A stretch of 64,000 bases of DNA from Thozetella sp. PMI_491 (taxonomy: Eukaryota > Ascomycota > Sordariomycetes > Chaetosphaeriales > Chaetosphaeriaceae), in NCBI GenBank assembly GCA_021432635.1, contig MU270025.1, positions 827,244 to 891,243 of the forward strand, written 5' to 3'. Under the pieces are notes generated by a model that was not told the origin of the DNA, made no database searches, and saw only the letters and a program-made list of their open reading frames with translations. This document shows positions 32,289-43,934 of the stretch, one piece after another. Both the position numbers and the translations under genes were made by a program. The first letter of the stretch is position 1. Each line of letters begins with the position of its first letter.

Positions 32289-34120
32289 TACAAATTTCAC
32301 GATAGAGAACTGATATATCGGTGTCTTAGTTGCTTGACCGCCTAAGTTCCTTCAACTTTCGAGTTCTCCTGGTGCCGGCAGCCGGCGTCTTCACTGCATC
32401 CTATCTTCTCTCCGCTGTGGCGCGTATTTATCCAGTCGTGTTTCTCGTATGGTCACCTTGTGCGACCTTTCCCTCGAACCCTAGTCTGACTATCGATGCG
32501 TTGACACTCGTTGGCATGATACTTGGGGCATTGATTATGGGACATTTGGCGGACCGATTTGGCCGTAAGCGGATGCAGTTAATCATTCCCGTGTTATTTC
32601 TGATTGCCATCTTCGGATTAACGCAGGCATCTGCTGGCTACGGCGATAAGCTCATGAGTTTCTATGGCTGGTTTACAACTTGGAGGATGCTGCTTGGCTT
32701 CGCAGCGGGCGGGCAGGTAAGCCACATGTTTTCCCCTATCCCCGATAGAGTCGGCCGCAAGTGGTGCTCCACCCGTCAAAGGGGAAGGAACATCGCCATC
32801 ACATTCCTCATGTTCTCTGTCGGCCAGATGGCATCAAACGGTCTGCTAGACGGATTGATAAGAGGCTCCGCTACGAATTACCACCTCAGCTTGGGTGGAC
32901 TAACTCTTGGGAATGGGACATTGAATGAGACATTAAATGAGACATTGAACCTGGTTCTGGATGCCTCCTGGCGATTATTGATCGGTGTTGGAGGTGTCCC
33001 CGTTGTCGTTCTCGCAATCCTTGGCTTTTATATGCCGGAATCGCCACGCTACCGTGCTACCCTGAAAAAATACGACATGGGTAGCGAGAACATCCGACGG
33101 GTGTACCACAGCAACTTTTTCACCCGCAATCTGGCCTTCTCTTTAGAAGACAACGACTCCCAACTGCGTGGCTATCCTTTTAACCAGCAGTTTCTCTCAG
33201 ATCTCAATATTGCGACACCCGAGGATGAACCATTCGAGGAAGATCCTTGGTCGGTCAGAGCTGTCCGACAACTCTTAACACGCTCCTGGAGACCCCTGGT
33301 CGCACTCTCGCTTCTCTGTTTCTTCTCTGACGCCATCTACTTCACGCTCACTTGGTACAACTACAATGTTTTCAGCTCCACCTGGAACCAAGGGCGCACG
33401 CCAAGCCCTTCCTCACTGCCTGACACGCTGTTATGTACAGACCCTGCGTTATGGGTGATCGGTAGCCCGGGCAAGTCAATCTCGGTGCAAGATACCCTAC
33501 AACAAAACAGCCTGGCCAATTATGTTAACGCTGGAGCTGGACTTGGCGGCTCTCTATTTCTCGTCTTGATCATCAACTACATCCCTCGCCGTGTATCGCT
33601 ATTCTATTTTTCGTTTTTCACCACGGTCGTGGCTGCAGCCGCATTCGCAGTTACCTTTCGCGGCGTTTCTACGGCCTCAGTTACTACTCTTACAGCCCTT
33701 CTTCAGTTCTGTCTCAGCATTGGCCCCAGTGCGCTCGTGTTCATCCTTTTGCCCGAGATGTTCCCGACAGCGTATCGCGGGACACTTGTCTCTTTCGCCA
33801 CTGCATTTGGAAGGATCGGAGCATTGCTGATCCGCATCACTGATGATAAAGTGTCCGGGGGTGTATTGATGGGTGCTTGTCTGGGCGCGGCTGCCCTGTT
33901 AGTGGTTTCAAGTCTAGGCTCCGCGTTATATTCCGCGCTCCCTCCTGTGCAGGAGCAGCCTCGCGGGTCTAGGGTAACTAGCATCGAGGCCCGAAAATGG
34001 GGATTTGTGCCGTCCTTAGTTTCTGCTTTGTCGCTCAGAAACAGAAGACTAGAGGAGATTTCATCGGACATAAGGGAGCGGGTAAGTAGGCAAGATGCGA
34101 GCGACCGCGGCATCTGGTGA
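32214..34120 (+). CDS. MFS transporter, phosphate-permease-like
   Basis: Read alone, it is a 613-residue carrier from exons 32214-32264 and 32330-34120, starting MSYPESNSLYREQF. The intron of 65 bp has a CTGAT branch point. Features of the phosphate:H+ symporter family are DRLSSFNFRVLL before helix 1, GHLADRFGRKRM after helix 2, STRQRGRNIA, WRLLIGVGGVPVV, PESPRYRAT, and near the end LPEMFPTAYRGTLVSFATAFGRIGA. The helix-4 region reads GGQVSHMFSPIPDRVGRKWCSTRQRG, where relatives have a GxGxEYPLSA-type stretch; part of it (a 45-bp GTAAGC...AAG piece) may be an unspliced in-frame intron. A sequon-rich TLNETLNETLN loop is encoded by a small repeat. The N-terminus is uncertain because the upstream frame continues into it. 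Confidence 0.75.
32926..32951 (+). repeat. 12-bp coding tandem repeat
   Basis: About two copies of a 12-bp unit of the ACATTGAATGAG type encode a repeated TLNE tetrapeptide. With the preceding NGT it makes three successive N-glycosylation sequons in a loop between predicted helices of the MFS carrier. Confidence 0.6.
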
Positions 34121-34829
34121 CCGTCTTCTGCCAGTTAGATATCAATATTCGATATATCTAACCAAATAAACAAGGAATAATATATCTTCTTTTAATTGCC
34201 AGGACTACAGGAGACAGTACATTGTTCATCGGCTTCGTTGAATAAAAAATGCCCAAGAATACCCGTAGCTGGAGAGTGAGTGCCGTCTGATGGACTAGAG
34301 GTTTTCCCGGTCTATCCGGTGGCGGTAGTAAGCTGCGGATTTAAGCATCAGAAAAGCGAGGACGGTTTGACTAAGTCAAACTGAGTCAGCGCCGGCATAG
34401 GGCGAAGGTTGAAAGCGCTTTCCAATTAGTTATAGGATGCTAGAGCCTTGTTGCCACCAACACTTAGTGTCCTCAGTGGCGAACTTCAGTAACGCCACAG
34501 AGGCGCTGACATGTATACCTAGAAGCTGGTGCTCAATCAGAAGTGGCCAATCTGCACAAAGGGCTTGGCGCAGATGCATCCTAAATGGGCGATGCCTTAT
34601 GTACGACTCGTAGCCTGCTTAGGGTCTAGCAGCAAGCGGTACACAACTTAAATGTGCGGGGCCTAGCGCTAAGCTTTCGCTCGTCCTCATCAAATTGGCC
34701 ACAGCTAGATATGCTCTACGGTCTTGTCCGCTAACGGAAAAGAAATTTACTAGATCAACTGGCGCACGACGCGTAGCTACAGCTACTCGGATTCGCTAAG
34801 GATCCTGCGGGGTTTGATATACGGATACT
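34121..34829. other. Intergenic, promoter of the Zn2Cys6 gene
   Basis: About 700 bp with no coding frame of note. The first 80 bp is AT-rich and probably carries the MFS 3' end. Nothing else is seen. Confidence 0.55.
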
Positions 34830-36849
34830 ATGAGTGCCTCAGGATCGTTCCGCATCACGAGGAACCGTGAGCGTCTGGCTTGTTCGGTGCGTAGCCCCCG
34901 CCTTCGGAGGATTCTACCGCGGCCATAAACATCCGAGGCTCTAATCTCTGACACAGGAATGCCGCCGGCGGAAGTTGAAGTGTGACCGCGAACTGCCCTG
35001 CGGGTCCTGCACTCGCAGAGGCGTTGCCGCCTCATGCGACTACCAGAGTGCCACTGCAGAGCGAACCCAAGTCGACAACCGGCTTCAGCGGCTCGAGCAG
35101 CTCGTACAACACCTAGTATCTAATCCTGATACAATCAAATCCTCGTCAAGCAATGCGTCACCTGAAAGCCTCCGGGTTTCCGCCGCCGGCCCTACGCCAA
35201 CTTCCAGCCCGTTTGAGCAGCTCTATAGCGGCTCGACCCACTGGTCGGCCATGCTAGAGGACATCCAGGAGCTGAGGCTGGCTATTACTACTCTAGATGC
35301 ACCCGAACAGTCTCATGAAGCAACATTGCAGCTGCCCACCGAAGGATTCGGTATCCTATTCGGAGCAACCCCGGCCCCTGCCCTTCAAGACGTGCTAGCC
35401 CAGTCCCTTCCCCCGAGGCAGGATACTGACAGGCTTATCGCCGCCTACTTTCGGGCTCAGGCCGTTGTGGCCCCCTTTATTCACACGAAACAGTTCCAGA
35501 GACAATACACAAGCTTCTGGGGAGACCCGATGGCCGCGCCACCCCTTTGGACTTCGATGCTCTTCTCAATATGCCACGTTGCTGCCAATGCGCTTCAAGT
35601 GGGCAACAGGGAAAAGGAGAGAGACTATCGCTTCACCGCCGCGGCTGCGTCTTGCCTAGCTATTGGCGAGTATTTCCGGCCGAAGAGATTCGCCTTGCAG
35701 TCGCTTCTCTTATATGCACAGTCCCACTGCTTGACAAGCATCACCCTGCCGCCCGACCTTGGAACGGTGTTCAGCCTCATCATCCGCACTGCAACCCGCA
35801 TGGGCTATCACAAGGATGCTACAGGCTCTCCGGAATATTCGCCATTCGAGATTGAGATGCGGCGGCGGACATGGTCGGCCTGTGTTCAGCTTGAGCTCCT
35901 CGTGTCGTTCCACTTGGGGATCCCCAGCGTCCTTCCCTTTGGCACCGGGGACACGCGGCCACCGAGGAATCTACGCGATTCGGACTTTGATGAGAACTGT
36001 ACCGAGCTGCCTCCGGAGCTGTCAGATTCCGATTTCACCAGTATGCTCTTCTACAACACCAAATACAAATTCATGGTCGTCTTCGAGAAGATTTTGCATC
36101 ATGCCCTGGCTGTTCCTGGCGACTCGTCAAAGCTCGCCGAAGTCATCGCTCTTGATGCCGAAATCCACGACATTTATACAAGCTTACCCGAAATGCTCCG
36201 GCCGCGGCCCATCTCCGAGTCTGTGGTGGATTCGCCCAGCCTCATTGTTACAAGGCTCTGTGTCTCTGCGATATACTGCAAGTGTATCTGCGTGCTGCAT
36301 CGCCCTTATGTAGCCGACCAACGAGCCGAGAGCGTGGCCGCCTGCTACCGGGCATCATCAATTCTCGTGCGAGAATTCGCAGATGTCGCCGACGAGTTTG
36401 GGCCGGATGGACAGGCTGCGCAGGAACGTTGGTTTCTAAGCAGCCTGACCTGGCACGATTTCTTGCTTGGTGTCACGGCACTGTGCCTGGTCACTCTCTC
36501 TACTCGTGGCTCTCACACGGCCGGTTTGGTTGACATATTCGAAGCTGTGGCGATGCTAGAGCGCGCACGCGACATCTTGGCGGACCAAGTGTTGCAGCGA
36601 GGCCCTGAGACAGGGCGAGTGCATTCTCTCCTCGATGCCACCCTCCGGCGCCTAGAAGAGCAGGGATCGGGCACGATCTCTGCTTTGCCTGAAGCTACTA
36701 CGATGATGGGAGAGAACCGTGCCGGTGATAGTCAGGATGACTGGGGTTATGATCCGGTTATGCAAGGGGTCATCGGTGACACGCTCTGGAACGAACAGCT
36801 GCAGGATATCCTGAATAACCCTCACGATAGCTTTGTGGATGGAATGTAG
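34830..36849 (+). CDS. Zn(II)2Cys6 fungal transcription factor
   Basis: A 649-residue nuclear regulator in two exons, 34830-34886 and 34957-36849. The 70-bp intron sits inside the zinc cluster. Splicing joins RLACS to ECRRRKLKCDRELPCGSC, completing the six-cysteine binuclear cluster (residues about 18-45), which otherwise lacks its first cysteine. A coiled coil follows (VDNRLQRLEQLVQHLV). The fungal-specific transcription-factor domain covers about 170-560, with FRAQAVVAPFIHTKQF and TATRMGYHKDATGSPEYSPFEIEMRRRTW. The acidic C-terminus may be an activation region. Its targets are unknown. The neighbouring MFS gene runs in the same direction, so it is not an obvious partner by divergence. Confidence 0.93.
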
Positions 36850-37007
36850 CGGTTTCATGATCGGGAGATCCCTAGCGGAAAGAGAATAAGGGATTCTATT
36901 CTATCTGCTTTGTCGAAACAGTAGACATCTAGAAAGTAATCCTACTATAGCTATAGCTCCCCTATAATCTAGAGGAATCCAAAGCCCGAAATGCAAGAAA
37001 CACTTCA

Positions 37008-38633
37008 CTACTCCGTAGTGTCTGCGTTGTCCACTTTCGCCACTGCATCTTTAACACCCTTCAGCACGCTCGAGTACCTCTCGATGGCATCCTCAACCCT
37101 TGCGAGGTCTGTCGCAGCCTTGGCCTTGGCCTTGACCGCCTCTTCCGGTAGCTGCGTCATCAGCTCACGAACTTGAATGGCCTCGTCCTGCATAGACTGG
37201 ATAGACTCGTTCAAATTAGCGATTCGCTCGTCCGGGTCAACCTTCCCTAGTCCCTTGACGCCGGCAACATCTTGGAGGGTGACGCCTGGCCGGAGACGCT
37301 CCGCATCGGCTTTGGACGCTTCAAACGTCCGTTTGAATATTCCAGCCATCCGTTCAGCTAACCTCATGCGGCTGTGGCAGCGGCGCTTCTCTTCGGCATC
37401 TTCGGCCTCCTCGACTTCCTCCCGATATCTCTCCATGTCCTCCTGCTGCGATTCGTAATGGTTACGCACCATCTCAAGCTCCCACAGAGGTAAGTCTTCA
37501 TCTCTTTGAACCTTCCCGCCAGGGTTGCGCTGTTCGAATTCCTCTTTCGCCCGAGCAGCTTCCTGAGCTGTCCGTTCCATGGCCTTCTCATTGGCCCAGA
37601 CCTGGTACTGTGCAAGCCACCTGTCGTCTTCTGTAGTAGCTTTCTCAAGCTCTTCTCTAGCAGTACTCAGCTGTCGAGCTAGATGCTCTTGCCACATCTC
37701 CTTCCGTCGGATATGTTCCAGTCTGTCGCTAGCGTGAGATTTGGCCTCGATTGCACAGCGGCGACGCATTTGGTCGACCTCAAATGCGTCTCCATCAAAG
37801 TTGTCCGGCCATCCATGTTGGCGGTACAGCGCTGCCAAATCCATATCTTCCCAGTGGCTCCACTCGGGACCGGCTTCCTCCCCGCCCCCAGGAAGCTGCT
37901 CTAGAGTGCGATACCAGGTCTTGATATCTCTGAGGACGTCACCCGCAGGTCGATTATCCGCTTCGTCAAGGCTGTTCTCATTTAAGTTCTCCTCCAGGTC
38001 TTCATCTTCATCCTCTTCATCGTCATCGTCTTCGTCGTCATCCACCTCTCCATCCTCCTCTTCATCACCTTCGTCGTCATCATCCCCGCTTTCTTCTTCA
38101 CTATCTTCGGGCGGTACATCAGTGAGAAACTGGTTGATGTTGGGATCGATAGAGCCGACGTTTTCCTGGTCAAGGATCCATATACGATGCTTAAGTGCAT
38201 CATAGATGATGACGCTGCGATGGTTGCCCAACATGGATAGCGGCGTCATCCAGGGCCGCATATAAGGTCCGTTCTCTGCATTAAAATCGTCGCCCTCGGG
38301 GCAAGCATACAACGGATCGCGGCCGCGCTTGATATCCCGGCCAGTCCGAAAGTCTGCAAAGGAGCTGCCCATGAAGAAATCGGCATTGCCCGCCAAATCG
38401 ACGTCGATATACGGCAAGATGCTGTACAGATAAATAATTGAGGCGTCGAGGCCGTGTTCCTCATATTTCCTGCGAAGGCCGTTCGTTTCAATATCGTGAG
38501 GCCCGGGTCGTATCCCCGCTGGATCTATATAGCGCATCTCAGCTAATGTTTTATAAATCTCCAAGAGAAGGTCAGCGGTCTCTTGAAGTCGCTGCTTCTG
38601 CTTAGGACGGAGTTGTTGCTCGAGACTATCCAT
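37008..38633 (-). CDS. Acidic coiled-coil protein of unknown function
   Basis: A 541-residue single-exon protein. Residues 1-170 form a folded-looking segment with PYIDVDLAGNADFFMGSSFADFRTG. About 175-230 is an almost pure Asp/Glu tract. About 290-460 is a long charged coiled coil rich in Glu, Arg and Gln, and the end is another helix with many Ala and Lys. No catalytic motif, signal peptide or membrane segment is present. The layout suggests a scaffold or chromatin/ribosome-associated factor, but I do not recognise the family. It is convergent with the Zn2Cys6 gene, only 158 bp apart at the stops. Confidence 0.8.
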   Translation of the reverse strand: MDSLEQQLRPKQKQRLQETADLLLEIYKTLAEMRYIDPAGIRPGPHDIETNGLRRKYEEHGLDASIIYLYSILPYIDVDLAGNADFFMGSSFADFRTGRDIKRGRDPLYACPEGDDFNAENGPYMRPWMTPLSMLGNHRSVIIYDALKHRIWILDQENVGSIDPNINQFLTDVPPEDSEEESGDDDDEGDEEEDGEVDDDEDDDDEEDEDEDLEENLNENSLDEADNRPAGDVLRDIKTWYRTLEQLPGGGEEAGPEWSHWEDMDLAALYRQHGWPDNFDGDAFEVDQMRRRCAIEAKSHASDRLEHIRRKEMWQEHLARQLSTAREELEKATTEDDRWLAQYQVWANEKAMERTAQEAARAKEEFEQRNPGGKVQRDEDLPLWELEMVRNHYESQQEDMERYREEVEEAEDAEEKRRCHSRMRLAERMAGIFKRTFEASKADAERLRPGVTLQDVAGVKGLGKVDPDERIANLNESIQSMQDEAIQVRELMTQLPEEAVKAKAKAATDLARVEDAIERYSSVLKGVKDAVAKVDNADTTE

Positions 38634-40652
38634 CGTGGCGGGGCGGGGCGGTGGGACGAATGGCTAGGAATACGAATCTTTGCCTCTTGCCTTGATGAAC
38701 CCAAGAGGAATGGGCAACGATTTCACGCAGCTGCGTCAGGAATGCGCGCGCTCTAGAACTTGGGCAAGATGAATTCCGCGTAGGAAAAGGCGCAGGTCGT
38801 GAAACTATCGAAAGTGGAGGTGTGGTGCCTACGCCAAGCCCCGTGCCGCATTGGCCCTGCCTCTGAAGCATTTCACGGCCTGGTTTAAAATTTAAAAGCG
38901 GTATCTAGGGCAGTAACCGAACAAAAATATCAAATTTAAATGGCGTAAAACGCCTTCAGAATTTGGTAGAATCTCTCTTGAACCCTCCCACACGAATACA
39001 TCTAGGGGCAACATGTCTAGCTTCTGCCGCACTTTCGCCTTCCAGTTGCTCACTCCTCAGCATCCAACCACCCGAGAAGCACCGGAGTAAGTCAGCATAA
39101 TAGAGAATGAGCCATCACGATGATTTAAAGCCTATACGTATCCCCTTTATAGTATTCTTAAGGAATACATGCTAAAATACTCGCAGCCACTGGCCGACGA
39201 CCCTCTAAGGCAGATCAACCATCCTCCCTAGCGGATTAACAAATCAGATAGTTACTTATATACCTAGCCCCCGGCCCACAACGCTGGAATACCCAAGCCA
39301 TGTGAAAGTACCTGGCTGATACATCATGACCCTTATCTCTTTGACTCCAGCAGCCAAACCAACTCCCGTGAACCAGCGAGCCTGGCCTCCAAAATTGCGA
39401 GCTTTATAGCCGTCATGTTCTTCTTTTATTTCCTCATCTACAACAAGACGTATCCACCCCATTTTTAGCAGGGTTGGCATTAGATTGCACCGAGAATGAT
39501 GGAGCAAGGAGTTGCATACCACGAGATTGTTCCGTTGCTTAGGAGTGTCTCTCTGGGTTGTCTAGAGCGCTCAATTCATGGCCTTCGGGGTAGGGGGTTA
39601 GTACATGAGTCTAGTGCCAACGGTATTAGAAAGGCTGCGATGCTTGCTAACTATTGATAGCGAGGAGTGCAGCAGCATTCAGGGGATCATTTCGGGGCAG
39701 TCTACATTGTCAAGGCGATTCCTCGGCCCAAGACACCTCTGGTGCACAAACTGTAATGCGACCTTCTTACATTAAGTTACGTATAAGTAAGTCACGCGAA
39801 TTATGGTACAATTTATTTAGACATAGTCTACAGAATATGCCGAGGAAGAATTATGGCATAACTAGTGCTCAGAAGGGGTAAATTTGGTGGATAGGCGTCA
39901 GGTCCATCGCTGGGGCGCAGCATCAGCTAGCAGCAGCTCATCTACCTAAATATCGAATCAAGAACTAGAAGGGCGTTGGATTCAAGGCTTTGCCATGTAC
40001 GAGTTTGCAACGCAGAAATTTTATGTGCAGCCGCTGTTTCGTACGGAATCTCTTTCATCAGGACGCCTCGGACTACGAGTGCTTTATAATGAATGCCCGA
40101 GGAGCAGCGTAGAGTCAACTTGTCCGACGAGATCCGGGGCATGCGATACGATTTACACACCTCATCGATAAGGTGATCCTGGCATTTCCGGGGTCGCGGA
40201 TAGCTACGGATAGAGACTGCGCGCCTAGTACGTAGCCTTAATTGGCAAACAGTTGGCATCTCACTGTAAGGATTTCCGATAGTTATTCTAGTGGGTGTTT
40301 TGGCTGGGTGGGTCAGCCAAAATCTGACAAGCAGCATGGATATTGTTTGGTTGGTTCTGGACAAAGGTGGAGTCCGATGTCTACCAGCGCCTGCTTACCG
40401 CTAATTTAACCAGATGCCAGACGCGCTTGGCACGCGACTATGCCTACGCGGGAACTTTTGGAGCCCAAAAGGGGTAGCCAAGGTAAGGTACTTTTCGAGG
40501 CGAGAAAATGACGCCTCTCGTTCTCGTATTCGGAATAGGGGGGCCGAACTTGCATTATTATGTACACCATGTCCGTTTTATATTTTATATTGCGCCAACC
40601 ACGCTGGCTTCATCGCGCTTACCTTTTCTTTGCGACCGCCAACATCGACGAA
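38634..40652. other. Gene-poor 2-kb stretch
   Basis: Frames at 39256-39522 (-) and 39942-40364 (-) have no recognisable domain. It holds the promoters of the coiled-coil gene (left end) and of the glycosyltransferase (right end). No repeat family was detected. Confidence 0.45.
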
Positions 40653-42275
40653 ATGGCCCCTAACCGCGTTCTATTCCTTTGCGTGTCGGAATACGGCGCG
40701 TTGAACTCGTTTCTTGCTGTCTGCCATGAATTACTGCAGCTAAGCCCCGCGACCGAGGTGCATCTGGCCTCGTTCGAGGCGGCTGCGAAACCCACCGTCG
40801 GCGCGTTCCAGTATGCTCTGGAAAGCGCCCCCACCGCCGCGCGCCCGACCTTCCATGCGCTGCCGGGTCCAGCTTTGACCGAAACCCTCCTGGCCGAGGA
40901 CCCGGACTTTTACACGATGATGGGACCTCCCCTGTCGGTGTGGACGGTCGGGACGATCCTTCCGCGAGTGATTCGTTTTATGATGCCGTGGGAGGCCCGC
41001 GACTTCGTCAAGATATATAGGGCGATTGAGGAGCTCATTCAGACACTAGAGCCTTCGCTCGTCGTCGTCGACAATGTTCTATGTCCAGGGCTAAGCGTGT
41101 GTAGGACATTGGGGCAAAAGCACATGATCCTGTGCCCGAATACGCTCAAGGAATTCATCGCAATGTTCCAACCACAGGCCCAGGGGCTGTGGAAGTATTC
41201 AGCGTAAGTCAAAGTCATCCCCCCAAGGACCTGGGCCATCGTCCCACCATTCCTTCGCCATCATCCCTCCTGAACCTTTCTCTAGGCCGAGTTCCGACCT
41301 GGGTGTTCCGGTCCCTTGGCATAAAATTCCGTTGAATATATTTTTTGTCTTTGCGCTCGTGTACTATTCCATCAGGAATCCTCGCGCATCGCGTATATTG
41401 AAGGAGATCCAGTCCAAGATCGACAAGATCCAATTCTGCAACGCGGAGACCTTGTCCTACAACCGGCCAGAAGGATTGAAGGTCTTGGTGGCTAGCCGGC
41501 CTGAGACAGACTTCCACTTCCCGAGCATTCCCAGCGATGTCGTAACCTGTGGGCCCATCGTACGGCCCGCTGCTCGACTCTCCGGCGTCGACGCGGAGCT
41601 AGAGCAATGGCTGTCGAAAGGGCCGACCGTCTTGATCAACCTAGGCAGTTTAGTCAAGAACACCGAGGAAGAGGCCGTTGAAATGGCTATGGCAGTGCGG
41701 ATCTTACTAGAGGAGAGCTCTAAGGGCAAGAATAGTTCGAGCCTACAGGTGCTATGGAAGTTGAAGCTAGCGGGCGACGCCAGCTTCGATGAGAAGTCGC
41801 CAATTTATGACATTCTCAAGACCGAGATAGAGAGCGGCAGGATCCGCGTCACTTCGTGGATCGAGGCGGACCCAGTGTCTATTCTAGCATCCGGCCACAT
41901 TATCTGTTCGGTGCATCACGGAGGTGCCAATACATACAACGAGGCTGTGACGTGAGTTTCTCCAACCCCCATGCAGATCCCGGGGCCGACTGACAAGAAT
42001 ATAGCTTCGGAGTGCCTCACGTAGTCCTGCCTGTATGGGCGGATACGTACGACTTTGCCCACAGGGTTGAGACCCTAGGGGTTGGCCGATGGGGCAGCCG
42101 CCAAGCACGACCCAGTTTCAAGGCTTCGGAGCTAGGGCCGATCTTGTTGGATGTTGTGCTTGGGCCTAGGGCTCAAGAGTACCAAGAAAATGCCCGCAGG
42201 ATCGCTCGAGTGTGCGGCGAGAACGGCGGCGCTGCCGCCATTGCTGCCAGAGAGATTTTGGCATCGATTCCGTAA
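40653..42275 (+). CDS. UDP-glycosyltransferase, GT1 family
   Basis: A 495-residue glycosyltransferase in three exons: 40653-41203, 41286-41951 and 42005-42275. The introns are 82 and 53 bp. The GT-B fold is evident: N-terminal acceptor half (NRVLFLCVSEYGALNSFLAVCHEL), then the donor half with GPTVLINLGSL, and the nucleotide-sugar motif [40 protein letters not shown]. The HHGG pair and the later D are present, so it should be active. There is no signal peptide or C-terminal membrane anchor, unlike animal UGTs. It likely glucosylates a small hydrophobic molecule. The ATG at 40653 was chosen because it starts directly before the first beta strand. No biosynthetic genes lie beside it. Confidence 0.93.
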
Positions 42276-43490
42276 GGTGAACAGCGGCCTTGTATTGAGA
42301 GCTGGTAGAGAGTATCCCTTCTCACAGAAACGGGAACGACAACACGAGACACACGAAGTGGCCATGGAAAAGTTTTCCCGCGGAAGGAAGAAGGGTGCAA
42401 GTCCCAAATTTGGCGAGGCGATGACGAAGTACGGATGGCCGGTGCCGTAGTGACGGGGGAGTTAGACGCAAGGAGAATGATATAGTATATTCTTAGAACA
42501 AGGTTAGACCTTACGGGGTTGGCAAAATTATGATACAAGTTAGATACATACCTCCGAGAGATTAGTTAGTAGCGCAGAACTCATGGTACAGCAGTTAGTT
42601 AATCGAGAGTCGCGATCGCGGCGACCGTAACATGCACTCGGGGCCTTGTCACGCAAGAATTGCCGACATCAAGTCGGCCATAGCTAAATATGCAGTACAT
42701 ATTAGTTAACTGGTGCAATTGTGCTCGCTGCTTTCTCCCGATATAACTAAGGTACTACTCTTGTATCACTAAAGTTACGGCGTAAACATGGCTCCGTATT
42801 GTCCCTATAAACCCGCAGCCACATCCACTGGACTCGACACCAGATCCCACATTAGAAATAGGACGACAAACATAAAACTGTGGAGTGGAGAAAGAGACAA
42901 CTGCCATCAAACCATTCTACGAGATAAGGCGTCAACGAATGCAGAACTAGACTAGGTGTCTCTATAATCGTGAGAAAGCCAGTCTCCTATACTGCAACGA
43001 AAGCCTCGATATCCGAATGTCTCTGAAGCTGACCTCCCTCACAGCAGGGGTTAGCAATGGACACCGGCTTCATTCTACCCGGCCTCGACAATCCGGATAG
43101 CAAGGTATGGCAGCGAGAATTTGAGAGGCGAGAGACTGCGATTCAGAGTTCAGCTGCAAGGCAGGGCTGCGGGCCAGCATCAAGCCACTTGACTCAATTG
43201 GTAAGGTTCTGTATGCCCAGGAACGCCACCATGCTGATAGCAGCAACCGTTGGACGTTACAGCCATCGTCAGCCAATCCTACTCCGTAGAGAGAGGCATT
43301 GGTTTATTGCTTAATCTAACAAGCTCTCCAGCTAGCTGCAGTACGCTTCACGCCTAAGGAGAGAATCAATTCCGCCCAACACAAGGCGAGGTAATCTTCT
43401 AGCCATACCAAACACCAGATAACATAACCACTAGATCCGTGTTATTTGATAAAACTAATCGAAGAATGATATGCTGACTTCTGAAGCCTG
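42276..43490. other. Intergenic between convergent genes
   Basis: About 1.2 kb. A short frame after the glycosyltransferase stop (to about 42450) is probably 3' UTR. The rest is AT-rich without a gene. Confidence 0.5.
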
Positions 43491-43934
43491 CTATTTCGTC
43501 TTTTCGACCCAATCATGGACAAACTTGATCTCGGCGCTCTTCCCTTCCGACTCAACCCGAATCTTCCTGCAATGCCTCCTCTCGCCCTCAATTTTCATGA
43601 AACCCCATACCTGGGTAGCAGTCCACGTTCCGTCGAGCCTCTCGACATATGAGACAAGGTACTCGCCCTCGTCGAGCCAGCCCTCGGTACTATAAGCGCC
43701 GCAGGCCTCCTTTACGGGACCCTGGAGAGTGGCAGTGTCCACAAATTCGTTCCTGGACTTGACCTTGCCGAACACCCAGTCTTCGTGCGGTCGGTAGAGA
43801 CTGTCCAAGCAGCGCTCCTCACGAGTAGCCTTGAGGCCGCTGACTACTGAGTCGATATCGATATGGACTACGGGATCCGTCTCGGGCGCTGGCCCATCAA
43901 TTGTGGGTGCGGGAGGGGCTTCATACTGCTTCAC
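43491..43934 (-). CDS. Small conserved fungal protein, function unknown
   Basis: A 147-residue single-exon frame starting MKQYEAPPAPTIDGPAPETDP. It continues with LDSLYRPHEDWVFGKVKSRNEFVD, EGWLDEGEYLVSYVERLDGTWTATQVWGF and RRHCRKIRVESEGKSAEIKFVHDW, alternating strands that suggest a compact beta-barrel like a lipocalin-type fold. It has no signal peptide or membrane segment. I recall similar short fungal hypothetical proteins with the MKQYEAPP start and TWTATQVWGF core, but know of no function. Confidence 0.75.
   Translation of the reverse strand: MKQYEAPPAPTIDGPAPETDPVVHIDIDSVVSGLKATREERCLDSLYRPHEDWVFGKVKSRNEFVDTATLQGPVKEACGAYSTEGWLDEGEYLVSYVERLDGTWTATQVWGFMKIEGERRHCRKIRVESEGKSAEIKFVHDWVEKTK

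Noticed and set aside
37980-38110. GAA/GAT-like trinucleotide expansion on the minus strand
   Set aside because: It is the mixed-codon Asp/Glu tract of a protein, not a pure microsatellite.
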